A stretch of 64,000 nt of DNA from Carboxylicivirga taeanensis (GTDB taxonomy: Bacteria > Bacteroidota > Bacteroidia > Bacteroidales > Marinilabiliaceae), in NCBI RefSeq assembly GCF_051851475.1, contig NZ_JBPUSJ010000001.1, positions 496,001 through 560,000 on the forward strand. Direction: 5' to 3'. The notes beneath the pieces were generated by a model. It was not told the origin of the DNA and made no database searches. It worked only from the letters and a program-made list of their open reading frames with translations. Within the stretch, counting starts at the first letter, position 1. The number at the start of each line of letters is the position of its first letter. This document shows, in pieces, positions 46,224 through 56,500 of this stretch. The translations under genes and the position numbers were made by a program.

Positions 46224-49200
46224 ATGCGCACTTTTATCATCATAATCCTTCTAGGATGGAGTTGTCTAACTCTTCATGCGCAATACTTCGGCCAAAATAA
46301 ACCGTCCTATAAAAAGTTTGATTTTCAACTCTACAAAACCCCACACTTTGAAATCTATCATTATTTCAACAATGATGATTTAGTGAAGCAGTTGGGCAGA
46401 CAAGCCGAAAAATGGTATTATTATCACCAACAGGTTCTGCTAGACACTTTTCAAACCCGTAATCCGCTTATTTTTTATTCTAACCATGCCGATTTTCAGC
46501 AAACCACCGCTGTAAGCAGCCGGATAGATGTAGGAACAGGAGGTGTTACAGAAGGAATGAAACGACGGGTTGTTATGCCGGTAGCTTTCACCAAAGCACA
46601 AACCGACCACGTATTGGGCCATGAGCTGGTGCATGCTTTTCAATACCATACCCTCACCTCAAACAGTGATGTTAACCTGATGGCCATAAACAACATCCCT
46701 TTATGGATGATTGAGGGCATGGCCGAGTATTTATCATTAGGAACTGCCAATAGCCAAACGAGCATCTGGATGCGCGATGCGCTAATTAATAACAAGTTTC
46801 CAAGTCTTGAACAGATGACGCGCAGTTATCGTTACTCACCCTATCGGTATGGACATGCTTTTTGGGCATTTATTGCCCACCAATACGGCGAACAATATAT
46901 ACCACGCTTGTTTAAAGCCACCGCACAACATGGCTATCAACAGGCCATTGGCGATGTTTTGATGCTGTCTGATGACTCTCTGTCTGTTATATGGAAACAA
47001 TCTTTAAAGGAGCACCTTTTGAACAACCAGGCAGACTCAACCCTCACTATTATTGGTGAACGACTGATCTCTAAAAAAAATAGCGGCCGCTATAACCTTA
47101 ACCCTTCAATCAGCCCCAATGGCAAGTATGTGGTCTATCTGTCAGAGCGAGATGTTTACGACATCGATTTATTTTTGGCTGACAGCCAGAGCGGGGATGT
47201 TATTTCTCGACTTTACACGGCAAGTAGTCACGATGAAATTGATGCCATTAACTACCTTGAAACATCTGGTACCTGGTCGCCCGACAGTCGCTTTTTTGCA
47301 TTCATCGCATTCAAGCAGGGAGTCTCTTCCTGCCAGGTTTATGACCTTCAAAAAAAACAGATTACCCATGAGATTCAAATTGAAGGGCAGGATGAAATTA
47401 GCTGGCCTGCTTGGTCGCCGGTAAACAACACCATTGCCTTTGCTGCCCTAAAAGAAGGAAACTCCGATATTATTGTTTACAATTTTGATGAGGGCACATA
47501 CAAAAACATCACAAACAACAGCTACTCCTGCATTCAACCATCGTGGACCGATAACGGACAGTTTATCTATTTTGTGACGGATAAGGATGTATCTGCCCAA
47601 CAGAATAAGCAAAAAGGTTTAAACCTTGCGAAGGTATCAGTTGAAAACTCACAAATCAGCTATTACAGCACTTTCGATGGTGCTAAAAACCTGAATCCAA
47701 CTGCCACTTCCAATGCTGAAGAAGTGCTGTTTCTATCCGACAGGGATGGCCGCCGTAACCTTTACTTACTCAACACAACCAGTTCTGAAATCTTTCAAAT
47801 CACACATTATCCAACCGGTATTATTGGCCTCACCGATTACTCACCTGCACTAACCATTGCTGCCGACACCTTATTATATACGATGCTCTGGAATGGCGAA
47901 TACTCCATTCTAAAAACTTCCCTTCAGCATGTTTTACGCAATAAAGAGCTGATTGAAGCTCCAATAGCAGACCTCAGCGCTTCGCGCCTTCTGCCCCACT
48001 CCGTTATTCCTTCACAGGTGGAAACCAACCTCTACTTTAACCGACAACCCCATTCTTTGCAACCCGATAGTTTTTTTAATGCACGCATTCAAAACCGTTT
48101 TAAGCTGGATTATGTGGGAAATGCTTCAGCAGGTGTAATGACGGGACGCTTTGGGACTGGGATGGCCGGAAGCATTGAGGCAATGTTTAGCGATGTATTG
48201 GGCAAAAATATGTTATATACCGCATTAAGTATCAATGGTGAAATATACGATTTTGGTGGTCAGATAGCCTATATCAGTCAACGTAAGCGTGTCAAATTAG
48301 GCATTGGTCTTTCTCACATTCCATACCGCACAGGCACTTATCAATATCAAACGGACACCTTGAGCGATGGCACCACCAGTCGTTCGCTTAACTATCTTTT
48401 TCGCCGCACTTTTGAAGATAAACTATCCATCTTTACATTTATACCCATCAACAAAACTAAGCGATTTGAATTAGGCGCCTCCTATGCATTTTACAACTAT
48501 CGTATAGAACGAATCAAGGATGTACGGTCCTACTCACAAATATATTCTGCCGATAAGGAGAGAATTCCAGCTCCCGATGGCTTTGGTACAGGTATACTGG
48601 ATGCAGCCTATGTGATTGACAATGCTAAAATGGGCTTGGCCTCCCCGGTTGAAGGCAAACGGTTGAGGATACAGGTTGAACATTACCTGCACAAACTACA
48701 AATGCAAACACTCCTTGTGGACTTCAGACGTTACATCTTTATCAAACCCTACAGCCTGGCCTTTCGACTTTACCATTACGGGCGCTATGGCAAAGACTCC
48801 GATAGCGAGCGAATGAGCGAACTTTTTCTTGGATCGCCCTGGTTCATAAGAGGCTACGATATGGGTAGTTTCTATGGCGATGAATCCACAAATGCCAGCA
48901 CAATCAGCATGAATCAGCTAATTGGCACGAGGCTTCTCGTTTCTAACCTGGAATGGCGCATTCCCTTTACCGGCCCAAAGGAAATCGCCTGGATTTCGTC
49001 AGGGCTACTATTTAGCGAACTGGCCCTGTTTCTTGATGCTGGTGTGAGCTGGAATAAACACTCTTATCCGGTTGCCAGGCTTACCACCAATAACAGCACC
49101 CAGCGAATTCCGGTTTTCAGTGGTGGATTGGCCTATCGAATCAACCTGTTTGGCGCCATCATACTGGAACCCTACTACGCATTCCCCTTCCACCAAAATC

Positions 49201-49247
49201 AAATGAAGAAAGGTGAATTTGGCCTCAATATATTCGCCGGATGGTAA
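46224..49247 (+). CDS. Secreted metalloprotease/PD40-propeller/Omp85-like barrel fusion
   Basis: A 1007-residue protein with three parts. The ATG at 46224 gives a signal peptide (MRTFIIIILLGWSCLTLHAQ). Residues about 25-280 form a gluzincin-type domain with HELVH at 133-137 and a downstream IEGMAEYLSLG supplying the third ligand, as in the peptidase MA-like group. Residues about 285-580 are PD40/TolB-type propeller repeats (ISPNGKYVVYLSERD, ATSNAEEVLFLSDRDGRRNLY). The last 370 residues are beta strands with FIRGY at 874-878, the signature of the Omp85 barrel, and an aromatic C-terminus ending in W. It is expected in the outer membrane with a surface or periplasmic protease. No homolog of this architecture is known to me by name. 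Confidence 0.78.
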   Translation: MRTFIIIILLGWSCLTLHAQYFGQNKPSYKKFDFQLYKTPHFEIYHYFNNDDLVKQLGRQAEKWYYYHQQVLLDTFQTRNPLIFYSNHADFQQTTAVSSRIDVGTGGVTEGMKRRVVMPVAFTKAQTDHVLGHELVHAFQYHTLTSNSDVNLMAINNIPLWMIEGMAEYLSLGTANSQTSIWMRDALINNKFPSLEQMTRSYRYSPYRYGHAFWAFIAHQYGEQYIPRLFKATAQHGYQQAIGDVLMLSDDSLSVIWKQSLKEHLLNNQADSTLTIIGERLISKKNSGRYNLNPSISPNGKYVVYLSERDVYDIDLFLADSQSGDVISRLYTASSHDEIDAINYLETSGTWSPDSRFFAFIAFKQGVSSCQVYDLQKKQITHEIQIEGQDEISWPAWSPVNNTIAFAALKEGNSDIIVYNFDEGTYKNITNNSYSCIQPSWTDNGQFIYFVTDKDVSAQQNKQKGLNLAKVSVENSQISYYSTFDGAKNLNPTATSNAEEVLFLSDRDGRRNLYLLNTTSSEIFQITHYPTGIIGLTDYSPALTIAADTLLYTMLWNGEYSILKTSLQHVLRNKELIEAPIADLSASRLLPHSVIPSQVETNLYFNRQPHSLQPDSFFNARIQNRFKLDYVGNASAGVMTGRFGTGMAGSIEAMFSDVLGKNMLYTALSINGEIYDFGGQIAYISQRKRVKLGIGLSHIPYRTGTYQYQTDTLSDGTTSRSLNYLFRRTFEDKLSIFTFIPINKTKRFELGASYAFYNYRIERIKDVRSYSQIYSADKERIPAPDGFGTGILDAAYVIDNAKMGLASPVEGKRLRIQVEHYLHKLQMQTLLVDFRRYIFIKPYSLAFRLYHYGRYGKDSDSERMSELFLGSPWFIRGYDMGSFYGDESTNASTISMNQLIGTRLLVSNLEWRIPFTGPKEIAWISSGLLFSELALFLDAGVSWNKHSYPVARLTTNNSTQRIPVFSGGLAYRINLFGAIILEPYYAFPFHQNQMKKGEFGLNIFAGW

Positions 49248-49509
49248 ACTAAATACACAATATTTTTCGACGATCGTTTAATGAGCTCCTTAAAATCACT
49301 ATCTTGTGATTGCGGGGGCAGATAATTTATGTGAGAAAAGTTAATTGGAGAGCATCCAGAAAACAAAAGCTCATGGACTATCTAAGCCGGATCAAACCGA
49401 CTTATGCAAATCTACAGGTGTGTCGAAAAGAATCAGCTTTCCGACCCTTTCCCCATGCCCTTCTTTCAGACAAGTATCATTCTCATTTACTAACTAAAAC
49501 AACATTTCT

Positions 49510-51768
49510 ATGGAGTCAATTTTTTGGTTTATACCAATTGCATCCTTATTAGCATTGGTCTTTGCGTGGATATTTTTCAAATCCATGATGAAAGAGTCGG
49601 AAGGCACCGATAAAATGAAGGAGATCGCCCAACACGTGCGAGATGGGGCTATGGCCTATTTATCCAGACAGTATAAAGTCGTTGGTATTGTCTTTCTGGT
49701 GTTGCTAATAATCCTATCAATACTTGCATTTCTTGGAGTCCAAAATCCATTTGTTCCCATTGCCTTTTTAACCGGGGGTTTCTTCTCCGGACTTTGTGGT
49801 TATCTGGGTATGAAAACCGCTACATACGCATCGGCCCGTACCGCCCATGGAGCCTCTCAATCACTCAACAGAGGGTTAAAAGTGGCATTTCGAAGTGGCG
49901 CCGTAATGGGGCTGGTCGTAGTAGGATTTGGCCTCATCGACATTGCTTTGTGGTACGTCACCCTTAACTATATCTACGACCATAATATTTTTGGATTGGG
50001 CCTGAAAGTAGCCGAGGAAGTAAGCCTGATGGGTGCCTGGACAACGGATTTTGTTGCTAATTCCGAATGGTCACATGCTAAAATGGTACACATCACCACC
50101 ACAATGCTTACATTTGGTATGGGAGCCTCAACACAGGCCCTATTTGCTCGTGTTGGCGGTGGTATTTACACGAAGGCTGCTGATGTAGGGGCAGACCTTG
50201 TTGGAAAGGTTGAAGCTGGCATACCAGAAGATGATCCGCGCAACCCAGCTACTATAGCCGATAACGTTGGTGATAATGTTGGTGATGTAGCCGGTATGGG
50301 TGCTGACCTGTACGAATCCTACTGCGGGTCCATCCTGGCAACGGCCGCTCTGGGCGCAGCGATTTCAATGAATTCGGGCACTTTTAACGAAAAAGCAATT
50401 ATTGCCCCTATGCTCGTAGCAGCAATTGGCATCATATTCTCTATTCTGGGGGTTTTTATGGTTCGCACCAAGGAAGATGCCAATGCCAAAAGCCTCCTCA
50501 ACTCACTGTTAGTGGGAACAGCAGGTTCTTCTCTTCTGATACTTATTGCCATTGCCGTTATGGCCTACTTAGGTTGGTTCGGCTGGGGTATATTTGGCTC
50601 GGTGATTGCTGGTCTTATTGCCGGAATCATCATTGGCCAGGGAACTGAATATTACACATCGGATGGTTACAAGCCCACCCAGGGAATCGCCAAGCAAGCT
50701 CAACAAGGACCGGCTACTACCATTATCGATGGTATTGCGGTCGGCATGTATTCAACTTGGATTCCTGTGGTAACCATCGTTGCCGGCATAATTGCTGCCT
50801 TTGGTTTTGCAGGCGGATTCACTGATTTTAGTGAGGGAGTATACGGCATTGGTTTTGCAGCGGTAGGTATGCTTTCCACCTTAGGCATCACCCTGGCGAC
50901 CGATGCCTTTGGCCCCATCGCTGACAATGCAGGAGGAAATGCCGAAATGGCTGAACTCCCCAAAGAAGTGCGCGAACGAACCGATGCACTCGATATGCTT
51001 GGCAATACCACGGCGGCCACAGGCAAAGGCTTTGCCATTGGATCGGCAGCCTTAACCGCCATGGCGCTGCTGGTAGCCTATATGGAAGAAGTACGCATAT
51101 GGCTAAAAAAAGTACCCGAATTGGGGAATAAATTTATAGAAACAACGGGCGCCGAGAGTCTGACTAAGGCGAGCATACAAGATTTTGTTAATTTCTATGA
51201 GCTCAACATTTTTAATCCGCTGCTACTGGCCGGCCTGTTTATCGGGGCAATGATGGCATTTGTATTCTGCGCCATGACAATGAAAGCTGTTGGACGCGCT
51301 GCCGGAGCCATGGTTGATGAGGTGCGCAGACAATTCAGAGAAATACCTGGCATTTTAGAAGGCAAAGCTACGCCCGAATATGCCAAATGTGTGGCTATCT
51401 CAACCAAAGGTGCACAGCGTGAAATGATGGTGCCATCCATTCTGGCAATCGCTGTTCCAATCATAGTCGGTTTAGTATTTGGCGTTGCCGGGGTCATTGG
51501 CCTGCTAATGGGTGGCCTAGTAACAGGGTTTACATTAGCGGTAATGCTTAACAACTCGGGAGGAGCCTGGGATAATGCCAAAAAATACATCGAAAAAGGG
51601 CATTATGGCGGCAAAGGCAGTGAAGCGCACAAGGCAGGTGTGGTTGGTGACACTGTCGGCGATCCCTTTAAAGACACATCGGGCCCTTCACTTAATATTC
51701 TTATTAAACTAATGACCATGGTATCTGTGGTGATGTCTGGACTAACGGTTATTTACTCATTGTTTTAA
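49510..51768 (+). CDS. hppA: K+-dependent membrane-bound pyrophosphatase
   Basis: A 752-residue polytopic enzyme with about 16 helices that couples pyrophosphate hydrolysis to H+ or Na+ pumping. The signature GADLVGKVEAGIPEDDPRNP and IADNVGDNVGDVAGMGADLYES motifs are intact. The residue that distinguishes K+-dependent from K+-independent enzymes lies in LGNTTAATGKG: Ala where K+-independent enzymes have Lys, so this one is K+-dependent. It cannot be told from sequence by eye whether Na+ or H+ is pumped; Bacteroidetes relatives include both. It would recycle pyrophosphate into an ion gradient in energy-limited cells. The gene is monocistronic with a terminator. Confidence 0.96.
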   Translation: MESIFWFIPIASLLALVFAWIFFKSMMKESEGTDKMKEIAQHVRDGAMAYLSRQYKVVGIVFLVLLIILSILAFLGVQNPFVPIAFLTGGFFSGLCGYLGMKTATYASARTAHGASQSLNRGLKVAFRSGAVMGLVVVGFGLIDIALWYVTLNYIYDHNIFGLGLKVAEEVSLMGAWTTDFVANSEWSHAKMVHITTTMLTFGMGASTQALFARVGGGIYTKAADVGADLVGKVEAGIPEDDPRNPATIADNVGDNVGDVAGMGADLYESYCGSILATAALGAAISMNSGTFNEKAIIAPMLVAAIGIIFSILGVFMVRTKEDANAKSLLNSLLVGTAGSSLLILIAIAVMAYLGWFGWGIFGSVIAGLIAGIIIGQGTEYYTSDGYKPTQGIAKQAQQGPATTIIDGIAVGMYSTWIPVVTIVAGIIAAFGFAGGFTDFSEGVYGIGFAAVGMLSTLGITLATDAFGPIADNAGGNAEMAELPKEVRERTDALDMLGNTTAATGKGFAIGSAALTAMALLVAYMEEVRIWLKKVPELGNKFIETTGAESLTKASIQDFVNFYELNIFNPLLLAGLFIGAMMAFVFCAMTMKAVGRAAGAMVDEVRRQFREIPGILEGKATPEYAKCVAISTKGAQREMMVPSILAIAVPIIVGLVFGVAGVIGLLMGGLVTGFTLAVMLNNSGGAWDNAKKYIEKGHYGGKGSEAHKAGVVGDTVGDPFKDTSGPSLNILIKLMTMVSVVMSGLTVIYSLF

Positions 51769-51818
51769 TGGTTCTGTTGATTTAAAGTAGATTGGGCGGT
51801 TAAGAGCCGTCCCCGTAA

Positions 51819-51853
51819 CAAAACCCGTTCTGATTTCAGGGCGGGTTTTTCTT
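51819..51853 (+). terminator. Terminator of hppA
   Basis: AACCCGTTCTGA pairs with TCAGGGCGGGTT (12 bp including two G-T pairs) and is followed by TTTCTTTT. Confidence 0.88.
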
Positions 51854-51979
51854 TTGAAGCCTTCAGACACATATAACATTGCGTTCCTTTACTAATGTGC
51901 TTCCCAATAAAGGCACGAAATATTCCGAATGGTATCAAAAAGAACACCAGGCCTGACAATACAAAGTAAAGTCTACAAA

Positions 51980-52012
51980 AATAAAAAGGCCGCTCAATTC
52001 TGAGCGACCCTT
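51980..52012 (-). terminator. Terminator of the sia/ABC operon
   Basis: On the minus strand CGCTCA and TGAGCG form the stem core, extended by AAGG and CCTT beyond a small bulge, followed by TTTATTTTT. It ends the five-gene unit that begins at 57546. Confidence 0.75.
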
Positions 52013-52037
52013 GTATATTTTTAATGTCGATTGACTT

Positions 52038-52472
52038 CTATAACTGTTTTACGAGTGATAAAACGGCCTTTGCGCAACCTTCTTGTCCGCCTTTAAAGGA
52101 GAAGTAAAGGTGATAAACCCCGGTCTTTCGGCAAATGAACTGGAACTCGTCATACATTTTGCCATTGTGAAAGTTACTACTTATTAACTTGTCACTCTGC
52201 TTCAATTGCATAATCATTTTCTCAGTATTGGAGGCACCATTTACGATGTTAAATTTATACTGAGTATTACTATTTAATACAACCGAAAATTTTACGTAAC
52301 CGGTTTTCACATCTTTGCGTTCTTTCACCATTTCAACAGTGAAATCCTTGATGTATTGGCTGGATCCCATCTCCTTCAGGGCCGTCTTAAGCAAGTCGTC
52401 ACTACATTGAGCCGACACACTTAAAACACTTACTGTAAAGAGAATAAGGAAACTATAAAATAACTTTTTCAT
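52038..52472 (-). CDS. Secreted protein, last gene of the sia/ABC operon
   Basis: A 144-residue secreted protein with a signal peptide (MKKLFYSFLILFTVSVLSVSA). The mature part (about 122 residues) begins QCSDDLLKTALKEMGSSQYIKDF and looks beta-rich; three Cys (one near each end and one in FICRKTG) could form a disulfide. I do not recognise the family. It lies 65 nt after the lipoprotein on the same strand, before a terminator, so it belongs to the operon. It could be a periplasmic sensor or a substrate-associated component of the ABC system; nothing in the sequence decides. Confidence 0.7.
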   Translation of the reverse strand: MKKLFYSFLILFTVSVLSVSAQCSDDLLKTALKEMGSSQYIKDFTVEMVKERKDVKTGYVKFSVVLNSNTQYKFNIVNGASNTEKMIMQLKQSDKLISSNFHNGKMYDEFQFICRKTGVYHLYFSFKGGQEGCAKAVLSLVKQL

Positions 52473-52537
52473 GGTATCAATTTTAAATGGCCTGGGTTAG
52501 AATAATTACAAAAATAACTTTTTTTCAAACACGCAGA

Positions 52538-53449
52538 CTACGACACGATGAATTCTCTTAATGCCTTAATTTCAGCAACGATGCCATCAATTTGTTTTGG
52601 CGTAATTTCGATGTGGCTAATTTCGTCTTGAACAATGATTAATTTTCCATCTTGCTCAATGGTTTGTGGCTCGGCAAATTCTGTGGTGATTTTCACCCCG
52701 TCAAAGGCCGACTTTAGTTTACCAATGCGCTTAGCGAGCTCAGCAAAATCAGGATCGTTTGAGTAATTTCTCAGTATGATCTCGATAATATTGATGATGT
52801 CCTTTTGTTCAGCAACGCGGTTAATCAAGTCCTCGTTTCTGGTTTCTTCAATAACACTTCCGGTAATGTATAAGCCTTCGATCCAAGCTCCGGTAACAAT
52901 TAGCGATGAAACATTACTACGCTTTTGATTGCGCAGGTAAGAGTCCATCTTGTTAAAGCTTGAAATAGAGATTTGCATTAACGAGTCAAGGTTATTATTG
53001 TTAGTGGCCATGCGTTTCAGTGCGTTGAAATCAAAAAACTGGCCAACTTTAATACCTTCTGACAAACTCTTAATCGCTACCAGGTAAGAGACTACAATAT
53101 TATTTTTATCGAATGTGTTAATGTAACCCAGATCAGCACTGTAAACCCCAAGGTTTAAAGCCCGCTTATAGCTGGTGTTATAAGCATCAATATTATCGGT
53201 ATTATTAAGAATCTTTTGTGAGAAATCAACGCCTGTTGCTTTAATTATTGAGGCCATTTCAACCGGTGATGAAATATTCTGGATCACATCACTCATTACT
53301 TCCTCTGACAATTCCAGCGCTGCACTTTCTGTAGCAGGAGCTAAAGTAAGTTCATCTGACTCGCTACTTTTTTTTGATGACCCTGAACAGGCTGACATGA
53401 TACAAATTCCGGCCATCATCAAGGCTAGGTAACTAAATTTTCTCAACAT
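52538..53449 (-). CDS. Lipoprotein of the ABC-partner family (module 2)
   Basis: A 303-residue lipoprotein: MLRKFSYLALMMAGICIMSAC has lipobox MSAC. It is the paralog of 24843-25655, sharing ALNLGVYSADLGYINTFD (about residue 96), LIVTGAWIEGLYITGSVIEET (about 181) and a C-terminal LREFIVS. The mature part is helical and begins with a Ser/Glu-rich linker. It lies 56 nt after the ABC gene, so here the ABC gene comes first. The most likely role is a periplasmic partner of the ABC protein. No domain name could be assigned. Confidence 0.78.
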   Translation of the reverse strand: MLRKFSYLALMMAGICIMSACSGSSKKSSESDELTLAPATESAALELSEEVMSDVIQNISSPVEMASIIKATGVDFSQKILNNTDNIDAYNTSYKRALNLGVYSADLGYINTFDKNNIVVSYLVAIKSLSEGIKVGQFFDFNALKRMATNNNNLDSLMQISISSFNKMDSYLRNQKRSNVSSLIVTGAWIEGLYITGSVIEETRNEDLINRVAEQKDIINIIEIILRNYSNDPDFAELAKRIGKLKSAFDGVKITTEFAEPQTIEQDGKLIIVQDEISHIEITPKQIDGIVAEIKALREFIVS

Positions 53450-53505
53450 TTTAGTACGTTTTAAATTTCGATTGAAGCAATTATACTCAATTATGTGGTA
53501 AAAGG

Positions 53506-56500
53506 TTACTTTTTAGACAGTTTTAATTCGCCGAAGAAGTTCATGCCTCTCTTGAGCAAGTCGAAGTAAAGCACTATATACATCAGAATGGTCAATAACC
53601 AAACTACCGCGATATTAAACCACAATGTATCAAAGAAATGCCCGGCAAAATGCTTCTGCGGTGCAAAAAAATGAGTGCGAAAAGAAAGCACGGATTCAGG
53701 CTCGGGAATCTGATAAATCGGGTCCACCACTTGGATAAGCTTGTTACCATCGCGCAATATCTTGTTCTTATCAAACGTTTTGCGAACAATATCCGAGATG
53801 CTCTCATTAAAATAAGCATCTTTGATAGCGTTAAACCGCTCTTTATTATTGCGAATATTTTCAGACATGAAGCGGTTGATGGTTTTATCCGCCGAATTAA
53901 ATAGGTCGCGGTAATGTGCCTTTAATTGCTCAATATAAGCCATAGCAGCGCTGGCCGCCTGCTCATCAAACCCTTCCACTGTCAGGTTGCTGATGCCTTC
54001 AAATTGAATACCTGGCACCCGTTTAAGCTCCTTCGATAGTTCGTTATGCAACAAGGCAATGTTGTTGCTGTAGGTGTTACTTGTTTTATCGGCGATCCTG
54101 CAGCGGTCAATGATTTCCTCCAGCTCAGGAAGGTAATACACATTCTTAAAGTCGGCACTGCTTTGCTGCTGCTCAACAGAGAAAATATTCTTCTTGAAAT
54201 TATTGTGCTTATACTGGTGTACGATCAACCCTTCGTAAATATAACGGGAAGGCATCACCTCAGCCACTAAAGGCACTTTATCAACACTTGTAAAATCTTT
54301 GTTTAACTTGTCGAAAGTAAACATGGCTCCTCCCAATACCATTTGAGGAATCATTACCAATGGTATAAGAATGTATATGGTAACGATGGAGTTGAAAGAG
54401 GCCGATAAAATGAGCCCCAATATGTTGGCAAAGGCTGAAACGGAGAACAGTGCCAACCAAAACTCAAAGTTCATACCTTTAATTCCCAAAATACTATTTG
54501 CCACCAGCACGAATAAAGTCATCTGGATGGCCGACATCGTAAATAGAATTAATATTTTGGATGCCAGATAGCTCGAACGGCTTAGGTTGAGGAACTTCTC
54601 CCGCTTTAGTATTTTTGCATCTTTAAATATCTCCTCAGCACTGATAATCAACCCGAAAAACAAGGCCACAATGATGCCCATAAAAATATATGGAGCCATG
54701 TTTTCATTCTCCCGGAAAATATACACATCCGATTCCGGGTCGACTATGTAGCGAATAAGATAGGCTAAAATAAACCCTAAAAAGGGTGCTTCAAGCAGGT
54801 TGAGTAGTATGTACTGTTTATTACTGATTTTAGACTTAAAATCACGCAGTGTATAAATAAAAAACTGCTTGAACCAGGATGGAATATTCAACGATTTAGG
54901 AGGAGTTGCATCCACCTGTTCCACCTTGGGTAATTCAATATTTTGCTTATAATGGTTGTGCCACTCTTCCGGAGACGTTTTGCGTTTGTTGGTATAGTTA
55001 CCATATTCATCAATCACATTGGCATCGATGATGTTGAAAATTAACTCAGGGTTAAGGTTACCACAGGTACCACATTCACCTTGATCACTGTTAATTTGTG
55101 CATCCAGACGCTTGAAGTAGATGAGAGACTCACTTGGGTTTCCATAATACACCGGATACCCTCCGGTATCCAGAATAAACATCTTATCAAACATCTTGTA
55201 GATATCTGATGACGGCTGATGGATAACCACAAAAATCAGCTTGCCTTTGAGAGCCAATTCTCGCAAGAGGTTCATCACATTTTCCGAGTCGCGAGAGGAC
55301 AATCCGGAGGTTGGCTCATCCACAAATAAGATACCCGGCTCACGTATCAGCTCCAGCGCAATATTAAGCCGTTTTCGTTGTCCGCCACTAATCATTTTAT
55401 TAAGCGGTGAGCCCACTTTCAGCTTACGGCGCTCGTATAAACCAAGACTCATGAGTGTATTATTCACAAGCTCCTCAATATGCTCTTCAGATTTATCTTT
55501 AAAGCATAATTTGGCGTTATAGTACAGGTTCTCATACACTGTTAACTCTTCAATTAACAGGTCGTCCTGCGGAATATAACCAATCACTCCTTCAACCTTT
55601 TCGCGCTCCTGGTGAAGGTTATAGCCATTGATTAAAACTTCGCCGCTCGTGGGTGTTTCATTCCCACACAATACATTTAGCAAGGTGGTTTTACCGGCAC
55701 CACTGGCACCCATAATACCAACGAGTTTGCCCTGCTCTTCAGAGATGTTGACATTTCTCAGGCCAATACCTCCGGTTTTAAACTGAAAGCCTACGTCATT
55801 AACCTCGTACGAAATTTTTGACACGGCCGAGTCAGACATAAACCGGGAAACTACATCGGTATAGTATACAGGCTGTCCCTTAGGTAGTTTGATGAAACTG
55901 CCCTTTGGGAACAAATAAATTCGCCGATTACTAATGACCAGGCCATTAAGGTAGAGGTCCTGATTACCCGTATATCTGACAAAATACAATCCGGCACTCT
56001 TAACCCGCAGAATAAAAACATCTCCATCCAGCTCGCCTGATTGGATGTGCTTGGATTTGCTACCATCGGCCTGATGATGATTAACAATCAGTACATCTTC
56101 CAGATCGAGCTTTTGGATATCGTTGTTAACCGTATAGGTCTCAATGGCTTCAATTTCTTCTTTTGGCAGCTTAAACACATCGGCAACCGTATTGATAATT
56201 GCCATGCGTTGTTCGGTAAACTTGCGGTCGGCATTAACCAGCTCATACAGGCGCAGCAGTACAACTACCTTCTGCTCTTTGTTCAGCTGTCTGTTAATCT
56301 TTTTACAGATTCCGAGAATTTTCACGGAATCCTTCATTGAGGTCAACTTTACCTTACCTTCTGCTTCTCCTTTTGCCAGTTTCGAATCCCTGGAAAACTT
56401 CAGAAAGAGCGAATAATATTCTTCTACAGCTTCTGCATTTAACTGCTGCTCTAGAAACACCCTAACATACTCTGTTTCATTCGCTTCAACACCACCGTCC

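Noticed and set aside
49310..49552. Plus-strand frame of 80 codons before hppA
   Set aside because: It overlaps the hppA start region, its composition is basic and irregular, and the hppA ATG at 49510 is the well-supported start.
51765..51959. Minus-strand frame of 64 codons next to hppA with a hydrophobic start
   Set aside because: It runs through the hppA terminator hairpin and overlaps the hppA stop. No promoter or ribosome-binding evidence supports it.
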